This document shows, piece after piece, positions 1 through 6,427 of a stretch of DNA of 21,731 nucleotides. The position numbers were made by a program, and so were the translations under genes. The notes beneath the pieces are model-generated. The model saw only the letters and a program-made list of their open reading frames with translations, had not been told where the DNA came from and made no database searches. This stretch comes from an uncultured Clostridia bacterium. Lineage in GTDB: Bacteria > Bacillota > Clostridia > Christensenellales > Aristaeellaceae. The stretch's first letter is position 1. Every line of letters begins with the position of its first letter. Location: positions 1 to 21,731 of the forward strand of contig CAKTYE010000041.1 in assembly GCA_934631985.1 (NCBI GenBank). The letters are read 5' to 3'.

Positions 1-87
1 AATACTGACCGCTGACCAACCCTGCTGCCGAATCAATTCCCGACTGGTTTGCAGGATCACCTCCTTGGATGTCACAATCGTATTCAC
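1..87 (-). CDS. TetR-family transcriptional regulator, N-terminal fragment (cut by window edge)
   Basis: Twenty-nine codons are visible, running off the left edge. The start is a GTG at 87-85, preceded by GAGGTG five bases upstream. The peptide begins MNTIVTSKEVILQTSRELI and continues RQQGWSAVSI. This is the usual first helix of a TetR DNA-binding domain: a short basic lead, a 'K..IL..A..L...QG' pattern, then 'SI' before the helix-turn-helix. The ligand-binding part lies outside the window, so the effector and target genes cannot be read. The promoter and the repeats overlapping its transcription start suggest autoregulation. Assignment as TetR is an inference from the N-terminal pattern; too little is present for a subfamily. 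It was found by reading the minus strand, as it is too short and truncated to be an obvious ORF. Confidence 0.72.
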   Translation of the reverse strand, partial: MNTIVTSKEVILQTSRELIRQQGWSAVSI

Positions 88-96
88 TCAATCACC

Positions 97-121
97 TCAA
101 TATGAACGTTGTTCAATATGA
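97..121. promoter_or_regulatory. Operator-like repeats over the start point of the TetR-type gene
   Basis: The 9-base word TCAATATGA occurs at 97-105 and again at 113-121, a 16-bp period. Between and overlapping them is the inverted repeat GAAC-gtt-GTTC (104-114). The block lies immediately downstream of the minus-strand -10 box (121-126), so a bound dimer would cover the transcription start. TetR proteins commonly bind such palindromes next to their own gene. Binding is inferred. Confidence 0.55.
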
Positions 122-149
122 TTATAGTCACCTGCCCGCATCCTGTCAA
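121..149 (-). promoter_or_regulatory. Promoter of the TetR-type gene
   Basis: On the minus strand TTGACA (149-144) is followed after exactly 17 bases by TATAAT (126-121). Both boxes are perfect sigma-A consensus. The start codon lies about 35 bases beyond the -10 box. Such a strong promoter is usually held down by a repressor, which fits the adjacent operator-like repeats. Confidence 0.85.
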
Positions 150-251
150 GAGGGGGGGTAAAGTTTTTTTCATCTTTTTTTCTTCTCGATTTGTCCAGTT
201 CACCTATGTACTTCAATACGACACCAATCATCTTCCCCTGCAAGCACTCAT

Positions 252-280
252 TTGACTTTCCGGCCTGCCGCGCGTATACT
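252..280 (+). promoter_or_regulatory. Promoter of the exonuclease gene
   Basis: TTGACT (252-257), a 17-base spacer and TATACT (275-280) form a near-consensus sigma-A promoter, about 35 bases upstream of the ATG at 316. Confidence 0.8.
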
Positions 281-315
281 TTGCCTATCCTACCATCTCG
301 TCAGGAGGTGCCGCC

Positions 316-1662
316 ATGCCCCGTTGTCTCGTCTGCGGCAAGGAGGGGGAAGCGCTGCTTTGCCCCAACTGCCGCGCCCATGCGGCGTTAGAGACGCTTT
401 GTGTGGAGATCGCCACGTTTTCCGGGGCAGACCCGCAAAGGCCCCTGTGGAACACGCTGGCTGCGGAGACCTCGCTGGAGGAGTTCCGCGCCCTGGTCTT
501 TGACCTGAGCAAGGAGCTGCCCGCCTCCCGCCGGGATTATGTGCGGGTGCTGGCATGCAGCGGCGGAAACGCCTATGTGGTGCAGAAGGCCCGCGGCTGG
601 TTCCTGACGCTTTACCCGGAGCTTCGCGTCTCCGAGGCGCTCACCGAAGAGGAACGGCGCTACCTGGACGGGCTGGCGCTTCAGGCGCTGCGCAGCAATT
701 ATGATTATACGGCAGCGGAGCGCATTGCCGAGGAGCTGCACACCTGTGCCGGGCTGCCCTGGCAGACCTGCGGCAGTCTGGCGGAGTTTTACACCCTTAC
801 CCGACGCTATGCGCTGGCGCAGACGGTGCTGGATGCAGCGATGCCGCGCTTTGCACAGGAGCCTGCTGCCCGTGCCTTTCTGGACAGGCTGGCGGCGGAC
901 AATGCCAAGCGCTGGGGCAATGCGCTGACAGGTCGGCGGGAATATCTGCCGAATCCCCGGGAAAACAGCGAAGCGATTCGCCAGAAATATCTGGATTTTC
1001 TTGCTGCGCTGGGCATCCCTACAAATGCCGCCCCCGCTGCGAAAACACCCCGGCCCCTGCCGAGGGAAACCTATCCCGCCCCGGTCGAGGTCACAGATCC
1101 GGCGCTGGATACCTTTGTTGCCTTCGACCTGGAAACTACCGGGCTGGATCGTGTAAAGGATTCCATCATTGAGATCGGCGCGGTCAAGGTCGTGGGCGGT
1201 CAGGTCATCGACACGGTAGCATTTACCTTTCAGGAGCTGGTGCGTCCGCTGGACGGGAAAACCATCTCCCCTGTGGTGCAGGGCATCACGGGCCTGAGTA
1301 CCGCAGAGGTCTATGCTGCCCGCCCCGTTTGGGAGGTGCTGCCGGACTTCCTGCGCTTTGCCGGGGATGCGGTGCTGCTGGGCTTCAACTGCATGAACTT
1401 CGACAGCCTGTTCATGGTTCGCGCAGGGCGCTACAGCAAGCAGGTCATCACCAACCCCTACTTTGATGTGATGCACTATGCCAAGCGCTTTCAAAAGCTG
1501 CTGAAGCTGCCCAACCTGAAGCTGGCGACCCTTTCCGACACCCTGCACATTGAGAATCCCCGGGCGCACCGCGCCCTTGCCGATGCGCTGACCACAGCGC
1601 GGGTATTTCTGGCACTGCGTGCGCTGGAGGAAAGCAGTGAAGCGCTGCCTCCTAAGGAATAA
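316..1662 (+). CDS. Zinc-ribbon protein with C-terminal DnaQ-like (DEDDh) 3'-5' exonuclease domain
   Basis: 448 aa, started at the ATG at 316 behind AGGAGGTG (303-310). Three parts are visible. Residues 4-19 are a zinc ribbon (C4-x2-C7-x8-C16-x2-C19). Residues about 25-260 are a helical region rich in L/A/E that I do not recognise. Residues about 265-440 are an RNase T/DnaQ exonuclease: D271 and E273 in FDLETTG (Exo I), D363 in FNCMNFD (Exo II), H418 and D423 in HRALAD (Exo III), so all DEDDh metal ligands and the catalytic His are present. Such domains remove nucleotides from 3' ends of DNA or RNA using two metal ions. The domain resembles the epsilon subunit or PolC exonuclease part, but here it is fused to a zinc ribbon, so a repair or RNA-processing role is possible. 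The substrate is not readable. It is monocistronic, with its own promoter and terminator. Confidence 0.88.
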   Translation: MPRCLVCGKEGEALLCPNCRAHAALETLCVEIATFSGADPQRPLWNTLAAETSLEEFRALVFDLSKELPASRRDYVRVLACSGGNAYVVQKARGWFLTLYPELRVSEALTEEERRYLDGLALQALRSNYDYTAAERIAEELHTCAGLPWQTCGSLAEFYTLTRRYALAQTVLDAAMPRFAQEPAARAFLDRLAADNAKRWGNALTGRREYLPNPRENSEAIRQKYLDFLAALGIPTNAAPAAKTPRPLPRETYPAPVEVTDPALDTFVAFDLETTGLDRVKDSIIEIGAVKVVGGQVIDTVAFTFQELVRPLDGKTISPVVQGITGLSTAEVYAARPVWEVLPDFLRFAGDAVLLGFNCMNFDSLFMVRAGRYSKQVITNPYFDVMHYAKRFQKLLKLPNLKLATLSDTLHIENPRAHRALADALTTARVFLALRALEESSEALPPKE

Positions 1663-1667
1663 ATAAA

Positions 1668-1720
1668 GCATGGCCCCTTCCGCTGAAACACGCAGCGAAA
1701 GGGGCCATGCTGTTTTTATA
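1668..1720. terminator. Bidirectional intrinsic terminator between exonuclease and rubrerythrin genes
   Basis: An 18-base stem (1668-1685 with 1693-1710, one C-A mismatch) has a 7-nt loop. It is followed by TGTTTTTA on the plus strand and by a T-rich run (tttattta) on the minus strand, so it can end both convergent transcripts. Confidence 0.88.
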
Positions 1721-1729
1721 AATGTCGGC

Positions 1730-2269
1730 TTAATAATTTTCCTCGCGCACCTCGAAGTATGCCTGAGGATGCGCGCAGACAGGGCAGATCTCGGGCGCCT
1801 TTTCGCCCACAACGATATGACCGCAGTTGCGGCATTCCCACACCTTGACCTGGCTCTTGGCAAAGACCTCCTGGGCCTCCACATTGTGCAGCAGCGCACG
1901 GTAGCGCTCCTCATGGGCCTTTTCGATCGCGCCCACCATGCGGAACTTCGCCGCCAGCTGCGGGAAGCCTTCCTCCTCCGCCGTCTTGGCAAAGCCCTCG
2001 TACATGTCGGTCCACTCGTAATTTTCGCCATCCGCCGCGGCCGCCAGATTCTCGGCGGTGGAGCCGATGCCGTTCAGCTCCTTGAACCACATCTTAGCAT
2101 GCTCCTTCTCGTTATCCGCCGTTTTGAGGAACAGCGCGGAGATCTGCTCAAAGCCATCCTTCTTGGCCTTGGAGGCAAAATAGGTGTACTTGTTGCGCGC
2201 CTGGGACTCGCCTGCAAAGGCCTCCAGCAGATTCTTTTCAGTCTGGGTACCCTGATACTTGTTCGCCAT
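1730..2269 (-). CDS. rbr: Rubrerythrin
   Basis: 179 aa, within the usual size for classical rubrerythrin. The N-terminal ferritin-like four-helix domain carries the di-iron ligands: E21, the E54-x2-H57 pair, E116-x2-H119 and acidic residues around 91-100. The C-terminal rubredoxin domain has C146-x2-C149-G and C162-x2-C165. The protein reduces hydrogen peroxide in the cytoplasm using electrons from rubredoxin or NADH-linked partners, and is a standard peroxide defence of strict anaerobes. The ATG at 2269 has AAAGGA 11 bases upstream. It is a single-gene unit, divergent from nagB and convergent with the exonuclease gene. No Fur/PerR box was identified with confidence. Identity is secure from both domains. 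Confidence 0.96.
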   Translation of the reverse strand: MANKYQGTQTEKNLLEAFAGESQARNKYTYFASKAKKDGFEQISALFLKTADNEKEHAKMWFKELNGIGSTAENLAAAADGENYEWTDMYEGFAKTAEEEGFPQLAAKFRMVGAIEKAHEERYRALLHNVEAQEVFAKSQVKVWECRNCGHIVVGEKAPEICPVCAHPQAYFEVREENY

Positions 2270-2306
2270 GGAGAGAACCGTCCTTTCGCGTTTTCCTGAT
2301 AGTGCT

Positions 2307-2312
2307 ATTATA
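2307..2312 (-). promoter_or_regulatory. -10 box of the rubrerythrin promoter
   Basis: TATAAT lies on the minus strand at 2312-2307, about 37 bases before the rubrerythrin ATG. No good -35 hexamer is seen 16-18 bases upstream, so the promoter may depend on an activator or another sigma contact. Confidence 0.55.
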
Positions 2313-2367
2313 CCTTAAAGTTTTCGCCATGAAACCCTATTTTTTTGCGGCACGGCTTTGCTTTCCC

Positions 2368-2397
2368 TTGACACGCCCCGGGGAACGAAGCTATAAT
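2368..2397 (+). promoter_or_regulatory. Promoter of nagB
   Basis: TTGACA (2368-2373), an 18-base spacer and TATAAT (2392-2397): both hexamers are perfect consensus. The start point would fall near 2404, giving a 5' leader of about 100 nt before the nagB start codon. Confidence 0.85.
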
Positions 2398-2403
2398 GTA
2401 TGC

Positions 2404-2454
2404 AATACAAGTGACGCAAATCCCTTGTATTTCAACGCTTTATGTATGATACAT
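2404..2454 (+). promoter_or_regulatory. Two inverted repeats in the nagB leader, possible operator or leader hairpins
   Basis: AATACAAG (2404-2411) pairs perfectly with CTTGTATT (2424-2431). A second palindrome, ATGTAT-g-ATACAT, lies at 2442-2454. Both are just downstream of the promoter. Amino-sugar genes in Bacillota are often controlled by GntR-type (NagR/YvoA) repressors that bind palindromes. The exact regulator is inferred, and no regulator gene is adjacent. Confidence 0.45.
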
Positions 2455-2464
2455 GCAGAAATGT

Positions 2465-2480
2465 ATTAAAACGTTTTCAG
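2465..2480 (+). promoter_or_regulatory. cre-like site (CcpA catabolite control) upstream of nagB
   Basis: The 16 bases at 2465-2480 match the cre consensus WTGNAARCGNWWWCAW at all but two positions (G to T at the third position, W to G at the last), centred on AAAACGTTTT. The site lies within the transcribed leader, where a bound CcpA could act as a roadblock. This is a single-site match by eye. Confidence 0.45.
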
Positions 2481-2502
2481 AAAAATGCAGGAGGAACGAA
2501 TG

Positions 2503-3228
2503 ATGGAGATTCGCGTGTTTGACAATGCCGCCCAGGCGGGGCAGGCCGCCGCTGCTTTGTTCACTGCCCAGCTGTTGACCAAGCCCGACAGCGTGTTGGG
2601 CCTTGCCACCGGTTCCAGCCCCATTCCCACTTATCAGCAGCTGATCGCGCTGTGCCGTGCGGGCGTGGTGGATTTCTCCCGGGCGGTGAGCTACAACCTG
2701 GACGAGTATGTGGGACTGTCCGCAGACCATCCGTGCAGCTATCATTATTTCATGATGGATCAGCTTTTCAACCATGTGAACATGCGCCGGGAAGCCATCC
2801 ATGTTCCCAGCGGCGACGCTGCCGACCTGACCGCCAGCGCGCAGGCCTATGACGCCGCCATTGCGCAGGCAGGCGGCATTGATTTGCAGCTGCTGGGCAT
2901 TGGCCGCAACGGACACATCGGCTTTAACGAGCCCTGCGAGCGCTTCATCGACGGCTGCCACGTTGTTGACCTGAGCGCCAGTACCATTGAGGCCAACACG
3001 CGCTTCTTTGCGGATGAATCGCAGGTGCCGCGTCAAGCTGTGAGCTTGGGCATCGGCGCGATCATGCGCGCTCGGAAAGTCATCCTGATCGCCACCGGCG
3101 AGGACAAGGCGCAGGCCATTCACGACACCGTGAAGAATGACGTTACGCCCCAGGTTCCCGCTTCCATTTTGAAGTATCATCCGAACGTTGTCTTCCTGCT
3201 GGATAAGGCAGCGGCGAAGATGCTGTAA
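2503..3228 (+). CDS. nagB: Glucosamine-6-phosphate deaminase
   Basis: Converts glucosamine-6-phosphate to fructose-6-phosphate and ammonia in the cytoplasm, feeding amino-sugar carbon into glycolysis. From the ATG at 2503 it is 241 aa, the normal length for the Bacillota enzyme. The frame stays open upstream to an ATG at 2485, but AGGAGG (2489-2494) lies downstream of that codon, so the start is 2503 or the adjacent ATG at 2500. Family motifs: LGLATGSSPIPTY (32-44, phosphate loop), NLDEYVGL (65-72, with catalytic D67 and E68) and GIGRNGHIGFNEP (132-144, with H138). It stands alone: no nagA, PTS component or nag regulator is next to it. The leader carries inverted repeats and a cre-like site, so substrate induction plus glucose repression is likely. 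Confidence 0.95.
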   Translation: MEIRVFDNAAQAGQAAAALFTAQLLTKPDSVLGLATGSSPIPTYQQLIALCRAGVVDFSRAVSYNLDEYVGLSADHPCSYHYFMMDQLFNHVNMRREAIHVPSGDAADLTASAQAYDAAIAQAGGIDLQLLGIGRNGHIGFNEPCERFIDGCHVVDLSASTIEANTRFFADESQVPRQAVSLGIGAIMRARKVILIATGEDKAQAIHDTVKNDVTPQVPASILKYHPNVVFLLDKAAAKML

Positions 3229-3246
3229 AAAGGGTAATAGAACATG

Positions 3247-3275
3247 GAACGTTCCCTGTAACATAGGGGACGTTC
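3247..3275 (+). repeat. First copy of a 29-bp duplicated terminator hairpin (lacks T-run)
   Basis: This 29-bp stretch is identical to 3467-3495. It is a hairpin: GAACGTTCCC (3247-3256) can pair with GGGGACGTTC (3266-3275) with one G-U pair. Here the stem is followed by AGCGTG, not by Ts, so this copy should not terminate efficiently. It reads as half of a nagB terminator split by an insertion or copied with it. Confidence 0.85.
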
Positions 3276-3466
3276 AGCGTGTCGAAAAAGTGGCTGCGGC
3301 CACTTTTTCGAGAAAAGGTTTTCCAGCTTTTGCCGACCAGAGGTCGTCAAAAACTGCAATGAATCGATTTTGCAAGCAAAATCGACTACCCGCGAACCCG
3401 GCAAAGCCGGGTTACACGAATGAAGTCCTGCGGACGGCAAGTTACCATAACCTTTTTTGACAGTCT
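3276..3466. mobile_element. Structured MITE-like / palindromic intergenic element inserted at the nagB terminator
   Basis: 191 bp between two identical 29-bp terminator copies. The ends are imperfect inverted repeats: the left begins AGCGTGTCGAAAAAGTGG, and the right, read in reverse, is AGACTGTCAAAAAAGG. Four hairpins lie in series: CGAAAAAGTGGC/GCCACTTTTTCG (3283-3294 with 3299-3310, 4-nt loop), TCGATTTTGC/GCAAAATCGA (3364-3373 with 3376-3385), AACCCGGC/GCCGGGTT (3395-3402 with 3406-3413) and GTCC/GGAC (3425-3435). No open reading frame of note is present. Short palindromic elements of this sort are common between genes in Clostridia; I recognise the type but cannot name the family. Mobility is inferred from the duplicated flanks. 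Confidence 0.6.
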
Positions 3467-3503
3467 GAACGTTCCCTGTAACATAGGGGACGTTCTTTTT
3501 TTG
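3467..3503 (+). terminator. Intrinsic terminator of nagB (second copy of the 29-bp repeat, with T-run)
   Basis: The second 29-bp hairpin copy (3467-3495) runs straight into a run of seven Ts, making a proper rho-independent terminator. It is probably the original nagB terminator, now about 240 bases from the stop codon because of the intervening element. Confidence 0.82.
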
Positions 3504-3568
3504 TACAGCTTTATCACAAAATTGCGACCATCTATCGCAGTAAAAATATGAACTTACCATTTGTGCAA

Positions 3569-3597
3569 TTGACACCGTCTGTTGCGCATGCTATGGT
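3569..3597 (+). promoter_or_regulatory. Promoter of the secreted repeat protein gene
   Basis: TTGACA (3569-3574), 17 bases, TATGGT (3592-3597), with an extended -10 (TGC just before TATGGT). A short inverted repeat, TGCGA-7-TCGCA (3523-3539), lies 30 bases upstream and could bind a regulator. The leader is about 75 nt. Confidence 0.75.
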
Positions 3598-3677
3598 GGT
3601 CTTATCCATAAACCGTTCACATTGTATCCACCATGTACCTTGTCTAACTGTATCTATTGAGAAAGGGAGGAACCATC

Positions 3678-4967
3678 ATGAAAAAGTGCCTGTGTCTGCT
3701 GCTCGCGTTCCTGCTGCTGCTTCCGTTGATGGCGTTTGCAGAAAATACGGATATGGTGACCATCGAAGTATCCGAAAACAGCGGCGCGCCTGTTGAACTG
3801 CCCGTAGGAAAGCGTTTCAACTTCAGCCATTCAAGTGGGGGTAATGGTGGAGATATGTGGTTCCGCGTAACCGCTGGCGAAAAAGCGACTCATTATGTGC
3901 TGACCATGCAGTACAAAGAGCTTTCGCTTTTCTATGGAACATCCGTCCGCATGTATGACCGTAACAATCAACGAATAGCTTCTATAAATAATATGGAGGC
4001 CAACTCACATATTGCCTTTGATTTGGCGGCCTATGACTATGTAACCATTTCGTTGAATCTTATCGGCAAAGGCTACTATGAAATGACCCTTTGTGCTGAT
4101 AACGCGCACAATCCTGGCAAATATGCCGAGGTAACTGCTGAACCTACCTGCACATCCTCGGGGACTCGCGCGATCATCTGCGATTGGTGCAATGAAGTCG
4201 CAGCAACAGAGCCTATTCCTGCTTTGGGGCATACGCCCGGCGAATGGCAGGAAACTGTCCCCGCTGGCTGTGAAACGCCTGGTACGCTTGCGCAGCTTTG
4301 TACCGTCTGCGGAGAAACCATCACTACGCAGGAGCTTCCTGCCTTGGGACATCAGCCTGATGAAGCTCAAATTTCCTTGCAAGCTACTTGTCTGCAAGTT
4401 GGTATGAAAACAGTGCAGTGCCGTCAATGCCATCAAGTGCTGTCATCTGAAGCGTTGCCTAAGACCGACCATGCACCTGGTGTTATGCAGATTATCCGTC
4501 CTGCTACTTGTTTGGAAGCAGGCTTTGCAGAGCAGCGCTGCACAGTCTGCAATGTTCAGCTTGCTACAGAAGAACTACCTGCCATCGGTCATGTTCCCGG
4601 CGAATGGGAAGAAGCCCGTGCTGCAACCTGTACGGCAGAAGGTGTTCGCCAGCAGCTTTGTGTTGCCTGTAAGGCACTGTTGCATACAGAAACGATTCCG
4701 GCCTTTGGACACAGTGCTGGAGAATGGGTAACTGTTCGAATGGCTGCCTGCCAGGAAACGGGATTAAAGGAAAAGCGCTGTACCATTTGCAATGCAGTAT
4801 TAGAAAACGAAACGCTGCCCGCATTAGGTCATATCTACACTGAATGGACTGTGATCCGGGAAGCAACCAAGGACGCAGAGGGCGAGCGTACCCGTCACTG
4901 TCAGAACTGCGGCGATACACAGTTTGAGACAATCGAGAAGCTGCCTAAATTTCTTGGAATATTCTAA
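3678..4967 (+). CDS. Secreted protein with seven tandem C..CxxC..H repeats, function unknown
   Basis: The ATG at 3678 follows AAAGGGAGG; a TTG at 3657 would precede that site and is not used. 429 aa. Residues 1-22 are a signal peptide (MKK, a leucine-rich core, then AFA before EN). Residues about 23-145 look like a beta-rich domain with no motif I recognise. From about 150 to the end are seven repeats of about 40 aa. Each has the pattern 'ATC...G....C..C.....TE.LPALGH.PGEW': one Cys, then CxxC about 9 residues on, then a His about 13-14 after. Repeat 3 reads TDH where most have LGH, and repeat 7 is degenerate, lacking the first Cys and the His. Similar repeats occur in secreted proteins of many Clostridia, without a known role. 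Metal binding by the C/C/C/H set is inferred. No LPXTG or C-terminal membrane segment is seen, so it is probably released. Base composition is visibly AT-richer than the neighbours. Confidence 0.85.
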   Translation: MKKCLCLLLAFLLLLPLMAFAENTDMVTIEVSENSGAPVELPVGKRFNFSHSSGGNGGDMWFRVTAGEKATHYVLTMQYKELSLFYGTSVRMYDRNNQRIASINNMEANSHIAFDLAAYDYVTISLNLIGKGYYEMTLCADNAHNPGKYAEVTAEPTCTSSGTRAIICDWCNEVAATEPIPALGHTPGEWQETVPAGCETPGTLAQLCTVCGETITTQELPALGHQPDEAQISLQATCLQVGMKTVQCRQCHQVLSSEALPKTDHAPGVMQIIRPATCLEAGFAEQRCTVCNVQLATEELPAIGHVPGEWEEARAATCTAEGVRQQLCVACKALLHTETIPAFGHSAGEWVTVRMAACQETGLKEKRCTICNAVLENETLPALGHIYTEWTVIREATKDAEGERTRHCQNCGDTQFETIEKLPKFLGIF

Positions 4968-4983
4968 AGCATGAGCCACATAC

Positions 4984-5028
4984 AAAATGCGAGCCTTGCA
5001 ACTATCCTGCAAGGCCCGCATTTTATTT
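4984..5028 (+). terminator. Intrinsic terminator after the repeat protein
   Basis: AAAATGCG-a-GCCTTGCA (4984-5000) pairs with TGCAAGGC-c-CGCATTTT (5008-5024) around a 7-nt loop, ending in TTTTATTTA. One A/C internal mismatch interrupts 16 pairs. Confidence 0.85.
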
Positions 5029-5134
5029 AGCCTTTTATGGAGAATTGCTTCCACGCTTTCCGTAATGAATTGATTTTTTATATTGCAGGCTTTCTCTCCC
5101 ACCTGCCCTCGTTCATTTTCCTGATCCCCCTGAT

Positions 5135-5163
5135 TTGACACATCTTCCAAATCCGGGTATGAT
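5135..5163 (+). promoter_or_regulatory. Promoter of the metallophosphoesterase gene
   Basis: TTGACA (5135-5140), 17 bases, TATGAT (5158-5163): near-perfect sigma-A promoter, about 30 bases before the start codon. It probably drives the next gene too. Confidence 0.85.
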
Positions 5164-5193
5164 ACGACCAGACGCAAAAGAAAGCTGGAGGCG

Positions 5194-5898
5194 ATGATTT
5201 TGAAGTTGGCGCTGGTTGCGGATCTCCATGGAAACCTGCCCGCCACCGAGGCGGTGGATCGTGAATTGAACAGGCTTGCCCCCGATGCCGTGTGGTTTCT
5301 TGGGGATGCTGTGGGCAAAGGCCCCAACAGCGCGGAGACCTGCGACTGGGTGCGCAGCCGCTGCACCCGCGCCGTGGGCGGCAACTGGGATTATGGCATC
5401 GGGCGAAAGGAATTCAGCGCGGACGGCTACTTCTGGAATCAGCTTGGCCCGGAACGCATGGCCTTCCTTGCAAATCTTCCGCCGGAGATGGAGGCCTGGA
5501 TCAGCGGCGTTCGGTTCCGCTTTTTCCATGGTCGGCCCGTTACGCCGCTGCTGATGGCGCACTCGGATAAGCGAGAGGTTTCGCCGCTTTTCCAAACGGC
5601 AGCGGGGATCTTTGGCGCAGTCTGCTTTGCGGACAGCCATCGGCCCTTCTTCCGCACCATGGACGAGGGCTATTACATGAACACCGGCAGCGTGGGCAAC
5701 AGCATGGGCGTTCCCCGGGCGCATTTTCTGCTGCTGGAGGGGGAAATGGACAGCCGCGAGCCTGCGCCCCTGTACGCGACCATCGCCGCCGTTCCCTACG
5801 ATAATGAGGCCGCGGCGGAGCTGGCGCGAAAGGACGCGGCGCTGCCCCATCAGCAGGCCTACATCACCGAGGTGCTGACCGGGGTCTATTCTCGCTGA
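5194..5898 (+). CDS. YfcE-type metallophosphoesterase
   Basis: 234 aa from the ATG at 5194. GGAGG (5187-5191) is only 2 bases from that ATG but 8 bases from a TTG at 5200, so the true start may be TTG 5200, giving MKLALVADLHGN. The calcineurin-like motifs are in order: D10-L-H12-G-N, G37-D38, G63-N64-W-D, FFHG, then 'ADSHRPF' and 'NTGSVGN'. The canonical GHxH near the end is here D147-S-H149, so one metal-binding His is replaced by Asp. The size and 'NTGSVG' fit small cytoplasmic phosphodiesterases of the YfcE/MJ0936 type, which hydrolyse phosphodiesters with a two-metal centre; the natural substrate is unknown. It is followed after 13 bases by the UPF0178 gene, probably in one transcript. 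Confidence 0.88.
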   Translation: MILKLALVADLHGNLPATEAVDRELNRLAPDAVWFLGDAVGKGPNSAETCDWVRSRCTRAVGGNWDYGIGRKEFSADGYFWNQLGPERMAFLANLPPEMEAWISGVRFRFFHGRPVTPLLMAHSDKREVSPLFQTAAGIFGAVCFADSHRPFFRTMDEGYYMNTGSVGNSMGVPRAHFLLLEGEMDSREPAPLYATIAAVPYDNEAAAELARKDAALPHQQAYITEVLTGVYSR

Positions 5899-5911
5899 GC
5901 AGGAGGCTGAT

Positions 5912-6346
5912 ATGCGGTTATTTGTGGATGCAGATGCTTGTCCGGTGATCCCCCAATGCCTGCTGATCGCCCGCCGCCATGATGTGCCGGTGACGCTGGT
6001 GTGCGACGACGCGCACGACATGCGCCGGGAGGGTGCGGAAACGCTGACCGTCCTGCGCGGCGCAGACAGCGCAGATTTCGCGCTGGTGAACCGGGTAGAG
6101 CCCGGAGATGTGGTGGTCACGCAGGATTATGGCCTTGCCGCCATGTGCCTTGCCAAGGGCGCACGGGTGCTGCATCAGGATGGGCATGAATACAGCGCGG
6201 CAAATATTGACGGCCTGCTGGCGTTCCGCCATGAGGCCCGAAAGGCCCGCCGCGCAGGCGGACGGACGCACGGCCCCGCCAAACGCACCGCCGCCCAGGA
6301 CGAGGCCTTCTCCGTGGCGCTGGAGCAGGTGCTTGCGGCGCAATAA
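5912..6346 (+). CDS. UPF0178 family protein (YaiI/YqxD, DUF188)
   Basis: 144 aa, the usual length of the family. The ATG is at 5912 with AGGAGG just upstream (about 5901-5906). The hallmark is the start MRLFVDADACPV, followed by 'VTLVCDDAHD', 'VVTQDYGLAAMCLAKGARVLHQDG' and a basic tail rich in R/A/K. The family is widespread in bacteria, has a predicted PIN/NYN-like nuclease fold with conserved Asp residues (D6, D8), and has no firmly established function. It lies 13 bases after the phosphoesterase gene and so is likely co-transcribed. A separate promoter follows for pyrE. The family call is secure; any nuclease activity is an inference. Confidence 0.92.
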   Translation: MRLFVDADACPVIPQCLLIARRHDVPVTLVCDDAHDMRREGAETLTVLRGADSADFALVNRVEPGDVVVTQDYGLAAMCLAKGARVLHQDGHEYSAANIDGLLAFRHEARKARRAGGRTHGPAKRTAAQDEAFSVALEQVLAAQ

Positions 6347-6361
6347 GGGTTCGGTATTCCC

Positions 6362-6390
6362 TTGACAACGCGCCCTGCAAACAGTATCAT
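6362..6390 (+). promoter_or_regulatory. Promoter of pyrE
   Basis: TTGACA (6362-6367), 17 bases, TATCAT (6385-6390), about 37 bases before the pyrE ATG. The TTG that opens the pyrE reading frame upstream is actually this -35 box, which argues against a longer protein. Confidence 0.85.
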
Positions 6391-6427
6391 GAAAGCAGCA
6401 AATCCATCGAAAAGGAGCAAACGGAGC

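Noticed and set aside
388..2031. 547-aa minus-strand open frame across the exonuclease and rubrerythrin genes
   Set aside because: It is antisense to two well-supported genes, has no recognisable domain, and long antisense frames are expected in GC-rich coding DNA.
4140..4900. Tandem repeats resembling a CRISPR array at low resolution
   Set aside because: They are diverged protein-coding repeats of about 120 bases with conserved Cys and His codons, not identical short repeats with unique spacers.
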